Notes: generated by a model from the letters alone, not told the origin. Shown: positions 35,371 to 47,825, counted from the stretch's first letter. The stretch is DNA of 64,000 bases from Certhia americana (GCA_018697195.1 CM031860.1:62264509-62328508); one strand, 5' to 3'. Made by a program: numbers and translations.

Positions 35371-38300
35371 GTATAGAACATCAAACAGGCAGGAGTAATT
35401 CAAGCAGAGATTAGATGAGATCTCAGCAGCTAAGCAGGAGCAGCTCCCATGAATAATTTGAATGGGCTCAAAATTAAAGTTGTGTAGCCTTGGGCAAGGC
35501 ATGGTCACAGTTGTCATAGAACTGACCACTGGAAACAGGTTGTTATGTTGTTTTTCACAGCAGATGCCTGGCAGAAGCATTGAAATGGGACAAAAAATAT
35601 TTCATAGTTCTATTTCTGTGTGTTGCCTGGAAGAAGATAGCAGCACATGGACCCTGAGGTTCCATTCCCATCAATGCTCCTCTGTGGCTGAGGGATGGTA
35701 CTCTCACCTGGCAGCAGGAGCCCAGCAGGACATCCCTCCTTCCTGGGAACCCCCAGAGGTGTGTGCTGAGCTGAAACTTGGCCACTGCCATGATCTGAGT
35801 CCCTGCCCAGGCTGGGGTGGGAGCCTGGGGCTGGTTCCACTCTAAAATTCTGCATGAGGAGACCTTGTGATCATTCCACAATGCAGCATTCAGTTCGGTT
35901 TAGGATTATTCAAAGAGCCTATTTCAGTTTAAATACCAACAGAGAAGGGCAGGAGTGGCACAGAAAGAAATTACTATTTTTCATATTTTACCATGTATAC
36001 TAATGAATTATTTTAATTAAATCCAGAGAAACTCCCAGACACAAGTGTTGTGCTTCAAAATCTTTTCTTTCAGAAGTGATGACATGAATCCCTTTGATTT
36101 CTTCATCTCCTCCCCTTCCCCTGCTACCAAGCTGAAACAATTTGATTAATTCACTGTGAATTTGTGATTAGTTTCACTAATTCTGAAACCCTGTGATTTT
36201 TTTGACCAAAAAGGCTTTTCAGCTATTCATCACATTCTACTGCAGAGCTGTGGGGTGAGAAAACAACACCACATGGATGGACAATTTATTAGAAATGCTG
36301 GATCAGCAAGACAAGGACCAACAGGATGTTTGAATTGTCAAAGCAGTTCCTGCTCATTGAAACACTGCAAATATTTAAATATTCTCCTGCAGCCACCACT
36401 TGGCCATGGCTGATCTGAAATACTTGGAGCATCAAATTAAACTTATCACAGGTGGGCTCAGGGTAACAAGTTCAGATAGGTGTCCTATTATCTATGTGTC
36501 ATCAAAACATGAAATGTTTCTTTATGAAGAACTTGCTGGTATTCATGGAAGTCTGTAGCCTTTTATTTGGTCTCAATTGATACCCATTACTCAAAATCCT
36601 TCAGTTATACCAAAGTCCTGTTGGTCACCATACTAAGGCACAAAGTCTGGAACAAAATCATCCCTTCTTAGCCTGCCACATCCAGGGCTGATAAAATGTT
36701 TTCTGTGATCTCTACCCTTCCAGATTCCAAAAACGGGTGATTAGAAGGTAAAGGCCTCCAGAATACAAAGGAAGGAGGCACATGACAGTATAATTCATAA
36801 TTTCCACTCTCACCGAAAAAAATTGCACCCCCAGCCATATCATCAATTAAAATAGCAAAAATACAGATTTTTATTCACGAACATTAAGACCTTTGTCAGA
36901 TGTCAGAGACTTCTAAAGATAGCCAAAGAACTCTTTCAGATCATGACAAGCAGGACAAGTAATTCAGTTTGGCTGAGAGTGTGGAATTCTGGATTAGTTA
37001 CAAAGACAGCTCTTACTGGAAAGCAGATGCCAAATCCATGGATTCTTTTACAATAAACTCCATCCCAGCAGAAAATTATTTCCCACCCAGCCCTAAGAAG
37101 ATTTTGAGATTTCATTCCCATATATAAAATTGACCCTAAGACAGCAGGGTTTCCTTGCCTTCTGCCTGCAGAAGATGAAGGTAAAGCAATAAAAACAACA
37201 GTAAGCTCACATGGAATCAGATTTTCTCAAGGGCCAAGCACTTCTCTCAATCCCCCAAAAGGAATACAAATTCAGAAAAGTTTATAGGAATCAAAATTTT
37301 CCAATTTTTCCCCCACCCCAAAGATCCTAGAGGATTTATCTAGGAAGAATTGCATGTGTGGATTTCTTCAGCCCTTCTAACACTGACCCCTTGCTGTGTT
37401 TGGAGCTGAAGAGGTTGACTCCATTTCACCTGGCTGTGAAATATTTTAGCATTGAATCCTAATTGCTTGCTAGTAGTGCTGATTCTGAATCTGGCAAAGC
37501 ACCAAGGTCAAGGGAAAGAATAAGGAAACAAATGATAACCTGAGGGGACTTTGGACATAAAAAACCACAAAAATTGTTATTGTTATTGTTATTAATATTT
37601 GTGGCTATTGCAGTGCCCTGAAATCCTAGGGCTGGGACATGATCCCAGCACACTAAATACTAGTTTCTACAATAAAAAAGGTAAAAGATGACTAATTTCT
37701 CTTTAGGGAGAATAGATGCTGATTTATTCCTCAGGGAGTATTTTCCTTCTGTTGCTAAAGTCGACTGATAAAGATTAACCACCAGCATCTTAATTTGGGT
37801 TGGATGGACTGCTGAACCTTGTTCCCATTGTCAGAAACTCTGGGGAATCCATTTTCGTATCAATGCAACAACAGCTCAAGTCCCAGCTGGTTTCTCCATG
37901 TTCCTGCTATCTGGGACATTTCAGCTTCACAGCTCAGGAAGCTGAAATACAGAAAGGAATTCCTTGTCCAAGGTTACAGGGCAGGTTATGGCAGAAACAG
38001 GAATAGAAAGTGTAGGTGGCAAGACACATCACCTTTCCTAGGGAATAGAACAAAATATCTTTTCATTCTCCAGCTTTCCCTAATGTATCTGTTACAGAGC
38101 AAATTCAAGATAAAATGTGCCTTTAATTCAAGTCCTTTGTTTGCTTTTTCTGAATTTAGAAGAAAAGACAATTTTGTCAGATGTCATTGTTAGTTATAGA
38201 AAATACTTTGGATTTCTTTTATTCAAAAGGTAAAGAGGACTCAAAACAATTCTATTTAATTACTGCTATAATTTCACTTCCTTAGTTCAGAAAAACAGTT

Positions 38301-38479
38301 TATCATGTTGATGGGAAATTTATAAACCTATTTGTTTTACTTGGAATAAAAGAATATATCACTTAGAAATTAAACTGAAAGAAAAGTTCTGAATTCTTAA
38401 AATTGTGCAAAAGCCTGATCTATAATTGGGAAATAATTAATTGTTTCTAGATTTCAATAATGGCATTCCCACTTTTCCA

Positions 38480-39290
38480 TGCTAATGAATACTGAAGGAA
38501 AAGTATGTCATCAAAGTGTAATCAAAGCTGGCTTGTTTCATGAATGATTGACAGGGACAGAAGCAGAAAATGGGTTTTTTCAATCATCTCACACTAATAC
38601 TTCAGTGACACACTGAAGTGCACTGCATTAACAAAGCTAGTACTCCCCCAGAAATTATATAAATGCAAATATACAACACATCTCTCATTTCGTTACATTA
38701 AGGCGAGCTCAATACATCAGCACAAAAGTAAAAGTGTGCGTAATCCGAAGTGGACTGCCACAAATTAACACAGTGGGACAGGAAATACAAATTACATAAT
38801 GTGTTTGTGCCACCTGAGTAGTGTTTAACACTCCATTCGAAGGGGATGATCGACTGAGTGGGGATGTAGGAGGCACACAGACTAATCAGAACCCTCATTA
38901 GCTGCACACTGAAGGAACTGGGGAGGGAAATCAATACCACCTCAGCAGCAGGATGAGGGCAGTGAACCTCCATCTGCAAATCCTCAGTCATGGCAATTGA
39001 GGTTTCTCGTGCAGCTGGTGCCTATTGAAGTAGAAGGGGCTAAAATCACAGTAAAGATTTATAGGGCGAGATCCACAGCGAGGTTTTTGTTCTGGTTTTG
39101 CCCAGAATGAAGGTTAGCGAGCCTTGAGTAATGATTAAAGCAAACTGAATAGGCTGTATGACGAGGACAGTCCATTTTCCCTTATTAAATGGAAAGAATA
39201 AGGTGTAAAAAGGAACAGAGCTGGTCAATCAGTTGATGCAGTCTTGCCTGGGCAGGTCTAAATGAGAGGCATTAACAGAAAAAGATGAAG
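38480..39290. promoter_or_regulatory. Putative conserved noncoding element or enhancer
   Basis: A compact unique block with no repeats and no significant open frame, more balanced composition than its surroundings and retained CpGs (for example at about 38690-38745, 38838-38850 and 39066-39165). It contains a perfect PBX-PREP/MEIS decamer TGATTGACAG at 38545-38554, together with several TAAT-type homeodomain words. Such features are typical of vertebrate developmental enhancers in gene deserts. Conservation itself cannot be seen from one sequence, so this is inference. Confidence 0.3.
38545..38554 (+). promoter_or_regulatory. PBX-PREP/MEIS decamer match
   Basis: TGATTGACAG, the known decameric site bound by PBX with PREP or MEIS TALE homeodomain partners. 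With uniform base composition, about 0.12 exact matches are expected by chance in a window of this size on both strands. Function is not shown. Confidence 0.35.
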
Positions 39291-40842
39291 ATATCTTCAA
39301 GAATCCTCTATAGACTGGAAAAGGTAGAAATTAATGCCATCCCTGCCACCCTGATTGTGCTACCTTGAAGTATAAAGAGTTTGTCACTAGAATTTATATT
39401 AAATTCCGAGCTTCTCTATGGAAAGCTACAGAACAGTTAAAATGTACTTTGACCCCTCACTGACCCACAGTGAGTACGAATTAGAATTACAGAATTAGAG
39501 GTAAAATGACTTAACATCTGTTTGAAAGGCCTTGTACCTCAGAGACCATGCTTGCCCTGTATCATATTTTTTTCTCTGGATTAAAGGATTTATTATTTGC
39601 ATTACCCTCTCTTTCTTCTTGGTCACATGGTGTTTTTTTGTAAATAGCAGACAATTGAGGAGCTTGTCATCATTGGAAAATCAGACCATGGTATTACAAA
39701 GCTTAATTCTCCCCTCGTGGTACATAATTAAAATATGACCCATCAATAGTAACCTCGATTTTACTTTAAATAACTTTTTTATTAGCTACCTTTGATTTTG
39801 AAGCTGATTTGATTATGATCATTATGTTGTCTTAATATTAATGAAATTATTACTCCTAGTTTATTTTGTCATAGACCATTTCTAAAGGGAAAGGCAGATA
39901 TGCCATTAGTAGTTCTAATACATTTGACTCCTCAATTCAAAATCAATCTGGTTTTAATTCTATATTTTTTGTTTCACTTAGGATATTCACAAGATCACAT
40001 CTCCAATACTTAGAGTAGATGCTATCTTTCTCCTACATTACATTAAGAAGTTGAATTCTGGAAGTGGAATAATATATTTTCAATAGGATAGGGACAAACC
40101 CTAGGCCAAAAAAGAAAGAAGGAAGGAAATCAAATTGTATGCAAATGTGATCCAGATTCTTTAACTTTACAGTTGTAGATCTGCCTTTGCTCAGGAGATT
40201 TCCATGTTGCAGTTCACAGTCTGTAAGTCCATAAACTGTCAGTTCATTTTATACATCAATTACCCATCTAACTATATACAAAATATTGTGAAATCCTGTG
40301 TATCCATCCTGCAGTAACCATTGAGCTGTGCAGACACATTACAGTGTGCTTTTTTTTGTGCTTTCCTTCACAAGTACAGACAAACATTATTGAAAACAGG
40401 AAATGTTCAAAAAGTACAGAACTTTCAGCTATTCTCCCATTTACTTTCAGTGGAAATAAACCACCTAACTTGTCATATCTGAATACACAGAAATTCACAT
40501 TTATATGATGCCTAAATATATGATGTAATTTTATACCTGTCTTCCTTTGAAGATATGCCCTTCCTGCTTTTTTTGCAAGATCAAGGTCTGTAAGAATGCT
40601 AAAAGATCAGGTGAAAAATCATATGCCTTGCTAAAAATAAGTATTTTACTGCATTATATTGTACTGTACTAATTCATGATGAACTGCCAAAACTGACAGT
40701 TTCAGATTGCAGAAACAAAATCTTCATTCTCTAATCTTTAAAACTGAAGAACAGCCTGATGTATAACTAGAAGCTGGAAGAAAAAAAAAGGATTGAAGGC
40801 AAATTTTGTATAAGTTTTGCGTGATGTGGAATTTTTTTGGGG

Positions 40843-40859
40843 AAAAAAAAAAAAAAAAA
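40843..40859. repeat. Poly-A run (A17)
   Basis: Seventeen consecutive A following ttttttgggg. No retroelement body is recognisable upstream. Confidence 0.9.
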
Positions 40860-41637
40860 GTGCCTGATATTGTAACACAGCAAGAAATTTCTCATTTTGA
40901 ATACTTTTGGCAACACTTCTAAAAGGTGGTAAGAAAATATTTGTTAGAAATCTTAGCATCCTGTCAGAATAATTGTGATTTGAGAGTGTGACTACTTTTG
41001 ACTGAATGATTTTTATGCTACAGAGAACTGTGAAAAAGGAGATTCACTCCTGTTGCTCAGACACAGATGCTGAGGGCTCATCTTTTCACAGAGGTTTTGA
41101 AAAAGGGGTAATAGAATTTTTTATTAGTGTGCTGAGGGGAGCCAATCAAGAAAATTTACTTAATAGCCTCATGAAATGCACAATTTAGTATTCTTTTTCT
41201 TGATGGGAGAGGATGGATGGTTGTTCAAAAAACGTTGTTACATTTGTAAGAAGTGATTTGTGTTTCTGCAACTGCAAAGATTATTTTGTTGTAACACATT
41301 GGTTTTGCTTAGGAAATTCAATAAAAGCATAAAGTGAAAAAGAAAAGCCATTTAAGACAAAAGTCTGATAAAGTTGGAAATAAATTTCTGGTCAAGGGTC
41401 TAATAAGAATTTTGAGGATTAGATAAATTAAATATTATGAATTTCTAATGAACTTCTTGATTAAAATCAACTCTTCATTGTCTTTGAGAAGTTGAATTCT
41501 GGGGGTTTAACCCAATAGAGGCATTTCTCTACTTTCACATATTTTTGTCTCAGTGTTTATGAGTAAAAAGTAGTAGAATTTTTTTTTTAATTATCTAAGA
41601 AAATGTTTATTTAAAGCTTAATATTCTACTTAAATAT

Positions 41638-41715
41638 TTTTTCTATTTATTTATATTATTATATTATTATTTATTATTATATATATAATTACATATTATA
41701 TTAATTTATTTTTAA
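41638..41715. repeat. AT-only low-complexity tract
   Basis: Nearly pure A/T sequence of attatt and atatat units. Confidence 0.85.
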
Positions 41716-44229
41716 AAAGCCCAAACCAAAGGAAACCACATAACCAGGATGTATCATTTAAATTGTCATTATAATAATCTGTTACCAACACAGTCCCAGC
41801 TGCAACTCAGAAAAAGTGACTTTGTAACTCTCAAATATGGAAAAAAGTTTTAAATGGAACTTTCTTTTTCTTTAGAAAAGAAGAAAAATCCGAAAGATCA
41901 AGATTCTATTTTCTTAATTTAGGCACATCAAAATGTGTAAAGATTAAATGATGTGACAGAAACTGTGCAAGAAGAGTGATTGTGAATTTAAGTTAAAAAG
42001 AATTGTCTTAAATTTTCACTTTAATAGATATAATTTAACATGTCAAATTCAAGAAAGTATGTATGCATAATGTAAGTTCATTAAATCATGTACATGCTCA
42101 AGTTTAGTCCGGATATTGCTGAAATTTATTCTCAAATTTTAGATCATAGTTAGTTCCAGAATTCTGTAAATCCCTTTATTAATCTCACAGCTTCCTGGGA
42201 CAGGTAGATTTCCCAATTCAAGGTATGGGCACAAAAGAGGAAGTTCATTTTTTTTCTCTGGCGACTCCTTTGTATCTGTTGTGTTTTCATCCATTTCAGG
42301 AGAATTCCTCCTCATTTTGGCTGCTTCATCCATGAGGCAGATTGAAACCAAGGTCTGCAACTTTGAGACCTTTCACTGTGCAGAGATTTCCCAGCAGATG
42401 TTACAGTCTCAGCCGGGGTCTGTGGGTCATAGCTCCATTCTCTGATGTGTTCTCAGACCCAGGAAGCTTTTTTGGGGTGCAACACTGACTTTAGGAAACC
42501 TCATCCACCTCCAGCTCCTGCTCCAGGCCTCCTTCTGTCACCCTTTAGAAGGGGGTCAGGGAGCTGGGCTTTGTGTGAGATAGGAGATCCATCCCTTTCC
42601 TGACCATAAAAATCTCCACTTACCACTCACCTGGAGCCAATTTTGGAGAAAATAATTAAAATTTGCCTCCAGCATCAAAGCAATGACACAGCAACAAAGA
42701 TTCATGAAGACAAAGGTGATAGGTATGTGGGTAGGGGATAGAAGAAATATAAAAGAACTAAGTATGAATAATCTAATTATCCTCAGACCAAATCCCAAAC
42801 CTCTCTCTTTCCCTCTTTGTGTCTGTCTGACATACTGTCAACATTTTCTTTATTTCTGTGGCCAGCAACATGCTCTCCTGCCTGTTCCATGTGCTCAGGT
42901 TGCTGCATCAGGAAACAGCCTTTCCTTGGCAAAATTTTCTGGGTTTTATGTCCAATCCTTTCCTTAAATCTCCAAGGGATTCCATTTAGATTAAAATCCT
43001 CCTTTCTCCCACCAAACACTATTGATCCTTAATTTATTTAGGAGGCAGCTTCAGCACTCCTTCTTCCAGATATTGACTGCCCTTACTGCCTTGGAAATGA
43101 TAATGGCCCTTCAGAAAAATAGGTACTATCTCTTGCACTTGAGTAGGCATTAGAAAAATATTAACAGCTCTCCTCCACTTGGGAAGACAAGGAGTAAATC
43201 TCCTTTGGGAAGTTTTTCTGTACACTGAACCTTGTATCTCATATTAATGTGCAAAGTCCTAGTGATACATCCACAGAATTGATGCTTGTAGCTCATTAGT
43301 GGGTGTTGGTTGAGACAGACGTGAAAGCAAAAATATAAAATAGGTCTTAATAAAGTTGTCTAAACAGTCTTAAGGAAAATAAAATACGCCAGGTCTCTCA
43401 GTTGTTTACATCAGGACCTGTACAAAAGCTGTTACAATTGCAATGCTAGCATTTATCTGTCTGAGCTATCTACTCAGACTCTGCCTCACAATGCATAAGG
43501 CCATTATCCTAAAAAAGAGCTCAGATAGAACAATAATATCTGCAGGTCTGCATGTTCTGTCAGAGATCTTAATTACATCCTACCATGTTATGAAAGTCTC
43601 TCTCGTGTATCATCTGGTAGAACTCCAGTCACCCATTTAATAGCACTTCTAACCCCAGAAGTACCCCTTAAAACTACCTCTCAGAACCATCAGAAAACTT
43701 TAGATGCATCACAGCTGACAGCAAGTGACTGTAGAGCTGTATTACCCTGGAAACTTTGATAGGGGAGGAAATGTGTGTTCTTTAACAGCTGTATGGAGGA
43801 AAACTTGCATTTGAAAAAAAATAACAGCTCTGCAGAATAGTTTGTCTACATTTTATATGCTCTTTTTTCCAAATCAGTGACTGTGATCACATTAATTAGT
43901 GTTAATGAACTGCACCTCACTCAATCTCCACATTCCCTGGATTTATGGATGAGGAAATGATTGAGGCAAAGAGATGCCAGAAGTGTCCCCACCCCATGAC
44001 ACAGAGAAGGATTTGGGTGTGAACACAATGTATTGGCCACCTTTTCTGGATTCTCTGTATTTACACACACAGCTGGGGAAAACAGGCACCCTGACCTTTA
44101 AAAAAAAATCCATCATGAAAATTTCCTCGTTGTTTTCACTTTGCCTTAAGTGAAAGGCAGCTTCTCTCCATGAGAAACTCTGCTGGGTAATTACATTTGC
44201 TACAAGAAAATGTTTGTTCTCACCTATTG

Positions 44230-44540
44230 TTCCATGTGTTTATTAAAATAAATCAGGCCTAATGCAGTCACATCTCAGAGCGAATTCGTCTCCTGGCAAA
44301 AGATTTCAGTTCCAGTTGAGACGTTCACTAAACAAGGATGTGGACTTCCACGAATAAAAGCAGCAGAGATGGAGTCTGACACCAAAAATCATTATTAAGA
44401 TAATAGGCACCATGCCCCACTCATTTTAATATATTTATTAGTAGCAACTATTGCAACGTTTTAATAATAATTTTGGAAAGCAATAAATGTGCTAATATTT
44501 GGTTTGCAAAAATAAAGCATTTTTTTCTAATTGTTACTGT
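44230..44540. promoter_or_regulatory. Putative conserved noncoding block
   Basis: Unique sequence directly upstream of the exon-like pair at 44760 and 45482. It retains CpGs (agcgaattcgtctcc, gagacgttcac, ccacgaataa, caacgtttt) and carries several TAAT/ATTA homeodomain-type words in its AT-rich half. There is no open frame. The case rests on composition only. Confidence 0.2.
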
Positions 44541-44759
44541 TTCCTGATCAAGTACTTGGCAGAAACCATCTTCCTTTAACCCAAACATCCTCTGACTGCC
44601 CCAGACTGCTCCCTAGAAGGAAGAAAATGAATTATTTCTTGTATGTATGGTGCCTCCTTCTTCTCTACACACATCTGAAGGAATGTCTTATCCTCTAGCA
44701 GAAAGAAAATTGGACATAAGCAAGAAAACATGGTCTTTTTTTCCTTTTTTGCACTACAG

Positions 44760-44840
44760 ATACGAGCCAATACCTAGAAGATCTCTTGCTCCTCATTTCA
44801 GATCACCCATGTTTGATTCAGCTGCCCCATTAAAACACTT
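44760..44840 (+). other. Candidate 81-nt exon-like cassette, unidentified
   Basis: A strong acceptor (a tract of ctttttttccttttttgcac followed by tacag, AG at 44758-44759) and a gtgagt donor at 44841 enclose 81 nt. Only one frame is open throughout. It has one leading and two trailing bases (phase 2 in, phase 2 out) and 26 codons encoding a basic, Pro/Arg-containing peptide starting YEPIPRRSLAPHF. The other two frames hit stops inside. The peptide is protein-like but not recognised. Joining it directly to the candidate terminal exon at 45482 would shift that exon's long frame, giving a stop after about 13 codons. Either an exon lies between them, or one of the two is false. Confidence 0.3.
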
Positions 44841-45011
44841 GTGAGTGCTGTCTCACCCATCTCTGTGACTGAGAAACTGAGGGCTTATGTTTATATTCTG
44901 AATTTGTTAAGGCAAGTATGAAACCTGGAGATAGAAATTCCATTCATCTGTGCAAGAAAGGTACAAGAAGAAAAAACTTACCAGTCCTGCAGCTTCTGGT
45001 CCACCTAACCC

Positions 45012-45058
45012 ATCTTGGACTTGATCTTAAAGATCTTTTCCAGCCTTAATGATTCGAT
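45012..45058 (+). mobile_element. CR1 LINE 3' tip
   Basis: The last 45-50 bases of a sense CR1: cttggacttgatcttaaaga, then tcttttccagccttaatgat and a degenerate tail. Short but characteristic. It lies between the two exon-like candidates. Confidence 0.75.
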
Positions 45059-45481
45059 CTTCCTGAACAACAACCAGTATTTCATAAAAAGAAAAACAAC
45101 AAAAAAGTAACCAACCCCCCAAAATCTTATCTTTTTCTAACATGCTGAGAAAGGTACCTGATCTAAAGGAGACTTTGGTCATGTTCAGCAACACTTTGAG
45201 GTAGAGCAGGAACAGGATTAAAACCCATGCAAAGAGCGTATAATTTAATCCCAGACTTTAAAATTTAAACCTAAATGGGGTTTCCCACTGGAATCAGATT
45301 CTTCTGTAACTTTGAAGGTCTTTTTTAACTGTAAATTGGAGATAAAGGTGATGTCCCATGTCACATGAATGCTGGGGATAACTACACTAAAGATTACAAA
45401 TAAAATCATGTACTACAACAATGGATTCCAACTAAGAATGGTGACAAAATGTATTTTTCAAACTCTCTGTTGTGTTTCCAG

Positions 45482-45800
45482 CAGAAAGCAGACATTATTC
45501 TTCCGACTCCTGGTAACAGACTGAATTCCAAAAATGAAGAGGCAATCTGCAGCCCCACGCTGAGCAGAGAGCCCTATCTGAACCGCAGCGTGCAGCAGGG
45601 ACTTAAGAACATACAGTCCAGTCAATGATAAAATGTTTGTTGCTACCTCCCTGGAAGTTGTAGAAAATCAATATCCCCATCAGTACCAGGTCCACTGGCT
45701 ATAACAGGCTCAGCTTTGCAGCAAGCTTGGATTTCTTATATTCAGTCTGCAGCCTGAGCAGGGAGGGAAATAAATGTGTGCGTGTGTGTCAGTGCCTTGT
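45482..45800 (+). other. Candidate terminal exon with polyadenylation-like signal
   Basis: After a plausible acceptor (tctctgttgtgtttccag, AG at 45480-45481) one frame is open for 48 codons to a TGA at 45626-45628. It encodes QKADIILPTPGNRLN and a further 33 residues, including a Ser/Cys/Pro segment. Four CpGs occur in these 147 nt although the surroundings are CpG-poor. An AATAAA lies at 45769-45774 and is followed at once by a GT-rich tract (tgtgtgcgtgtgtgtc), as expected for a cleavage and polyadenylation region. Against this, one minus-strand frame is also open for over 50 codons. The peptide is not recognised, and phase 0 entry does not fit the cassette at 44760-44840. Confidence 0.28.
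45769..45774 (+). promoter_or_regulatory. AATAAA polyadenylation-like signal
   Basis: The canonical hexamer is followed directly by a GT-rich stretch to about 45815. Many other AATAAA words occur in this AT-rich window; the GT-rich follow-up makes this one the most credible I noticed. Confidence 0.35.
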
Positions 45801-47632
45801 GTGTGTGCTTCTGAGGCAGAGGGATGTGCAGTGAGCTGGAAACCAATTAAATTGTAGTGTTAGATAGGTGATGAAAAGGGCTCTGTAAAAGCAGGATAGT
45901 GCCAGAAGCTGGAGTTAATAAAGTACCTGGTATCCAGTGAATAATAATAACATTAAACATATTCCGAACTAATTTACTTGTATGGAGAATTGCAGTAAGA
46001 AAAGCAAAGCTTAAACAAAATGTCAAGTTCAGGCAACAAACCTGGAGGAAAAAATGGAAAATGTCAGATCTGATGATTAAAAACTATGCCCAATAGTACA
46101 AAAGAGCAGTTAATAGTGAAAGGCTTGAGGGCTGCCAATAGTGACTGCCAAACATCACAGAAAATAACCCTAAAATATGAAGTGGTTGTGATAAGGATTC
46201 TCATTGAGGAGATGGGAAGGAGGTGGGGGAAAGAAGTATGAGTCATACAACCGATTTACCAAACTTCTTGCATTTATCATCAGCATCCTCAAAGGATGCT
46301 CTGATCCTCAAAATCCAGTGTGGCCTTTGGGCAGCTGCCGATGGGAATGTGGCACACTCAGCCTGGAATCACAACTGACCCCACTGTGCCCTTTGTGCTG
46401 CTCCACCTGCACTTCACCCAAGTCCAGGGAGGGAACTTCGCTCCTGCTGCCTCCCAGCTGGTCATGTGGGAGGCAATGGAGACATTAGGAGAGAGTTCAG
46501 ATGGAGGTCACCTGCTTGAGGTGACAGCTTGAGCAGTCCAGCCTGGGGACTTGACCAGCAATGGAGATGCCAATGGAGATATCAGTGCAGAGTCACCTCC
46601 AGAGGCTGAAGGAGGTTCTGGGAAAACCAGTTCCTCTTGCTTTTCATGGTTTCTCTCCCTCCTTTGTGTGCCTTCTGCTCTCTTAGTTTGCTCTTATCTC
46701 CACCTCCCCTTCCCTAGCTGTAGCCCAGTCTAACTTTGACACCAGGAGAGCTGCAGCACCAGTCTGAGAGAAGCTTCACCTCTCAGATTACTAAACCCAT
46801 CAGTCAGGCATGACCACCACTTAATTTTCTAAGGAATAAATAAAATAAGACTCTTGATATGTCACCAGCCTTACAGGATGAAGGAGGAAGTTTTCCTCAG
46901 CACATCCAATCTTCACCCTGTTGAAATGCTCAGGGGAAATATTTAAAAACAGCTTCCAGCCCTGATCTCTGTCTGGCAAGAAGCTGAACAAAAAACTGAA
47001 CCAGCACAGTGTCTGTAAACAAGGTTTGAGTATTAAAAAAAAAGGCAAAAAGCTAAATAACCCCTTGAATGTATTTACAGGACATCTCCATGCTTGGGCA
47101 GAACACGCAGAGCTCTGCACACAAGTGAATCTCTAGGAATTACTGAAGATTTTTGCCATTATAACAATTATTTGGTAGCAAAACCCATTTATGCACATGC
47201 AAAAGTCAAAGCAAGAAAGTGTTCTCTGTATAGGGAGTAAATGGAGCTATAAGCAAACCAGTTGGAAACTGTTTTTATATAGCCAGACTAATTAGCACTG
47301 GTTTCAATTTTTGAATAAAGAAATAATTAGGAAAAGATAAGTCAGCATCCCCAATTAGCATTCTGCATTGAGTAGCAAAGGCAAGTTCAGTAGGCTGACA
47401 CTGGTCATTTTGAAATGCAGGAACAGGATAAAAACTTCTTGCTGTGAACAACCAATTTTACCTGTTGAAATCTCATTATTTCCTAAAGGACTGCACTTTC
47501 AAAGAAATAGAGTTAAGCTCTGAATTAAGCTCAAAGATATTGTCAAAATAGGGTGAAATTGTACATAATACTGAAGCATTACCTTATTCAGTATTTTTGT
47601 AAATATCAACAAATGATCAAGGCTTTTTAGCA
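45801..47632. other. Gene-free stretch with a GC-richer patch
   Basis: Unique sequence. At about 46290-46640 the composition rises in GC, and small repeats such as atggagatgccaatggagat appear, giving overlapping 94- and 70-codon plus frames. They show no recognisable domain. Nothing else is identified. Confidence 0.55.
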
Positions 47633-47674
47633 TCTTTCTCTCTTTCTCTTTCTTTCTTTCTTTCTTTCTTTCTC

Positions 47675-47733
<59 letters not shown>

Positions 47734-47786
47734 CTCTTTCTTTCTTTCTCTCTTTCTTTCTTTCTCTCTTTCTTTCTCTCTTTCTT

Positions 47787-47817
<31 letters not shown>

Positions 47818-47825
47818 TTCTTTCT
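47633..47825. repeat. 193-nt pure pyrimidine microsatellite (CTTT/CT)
   Basis: Every base from 47633 to 47825 on the plus strand is C or T, mostly CTTT units with interspersed CT units. The complementary strand is pure purine. Long mirror-symmetric tracts of this kind can form intramolecular triplexes and are polymorphic. The minus-strand Lys/Arg/Glu frame 47627-47881 is an artefact. Confidence 0.97.

Larger units (their letters stand above)
31051..38479. other. Gene-free stretch with several microsatellites
   Basis: Long unique AT-rich stretch. It holds a 22-bp AT palindrome (31749), T/G-rich and T-rich tracts (31795, 32570), an AAT/AGT triplet array (33668), an AT/AC/T compound repeat (35308) and a short TTGTTA repeat at 37573-37594. 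A GC-rich patch at about 35640-35850 gives overlapping 127-, 108- and 81-codon frames on both strands, which is typical of composition rather than coding. No CR1 was recognised in these 7 kb. Confidence 0.55.
39291..44229. other. Gene-free stretch, nothing recognised
   Basis: Unique AT-rich DNA with an A17 run at 40843-40859, a very AT-rich segment at 41638-41715 and a GC-richer patch at about 42395-42560. The longest frames (94 and 80 codons near 42556-42967) overlap on opposite strands without support. No mobile element is recognised. Confidence 0.55.

Noticed and set aside
35462..35881. 127-codon plus and 108-codon minus frames
   Set aside because: Overlapping frames on both strands in a GC-rich patch; no domain and no consistent codon use.
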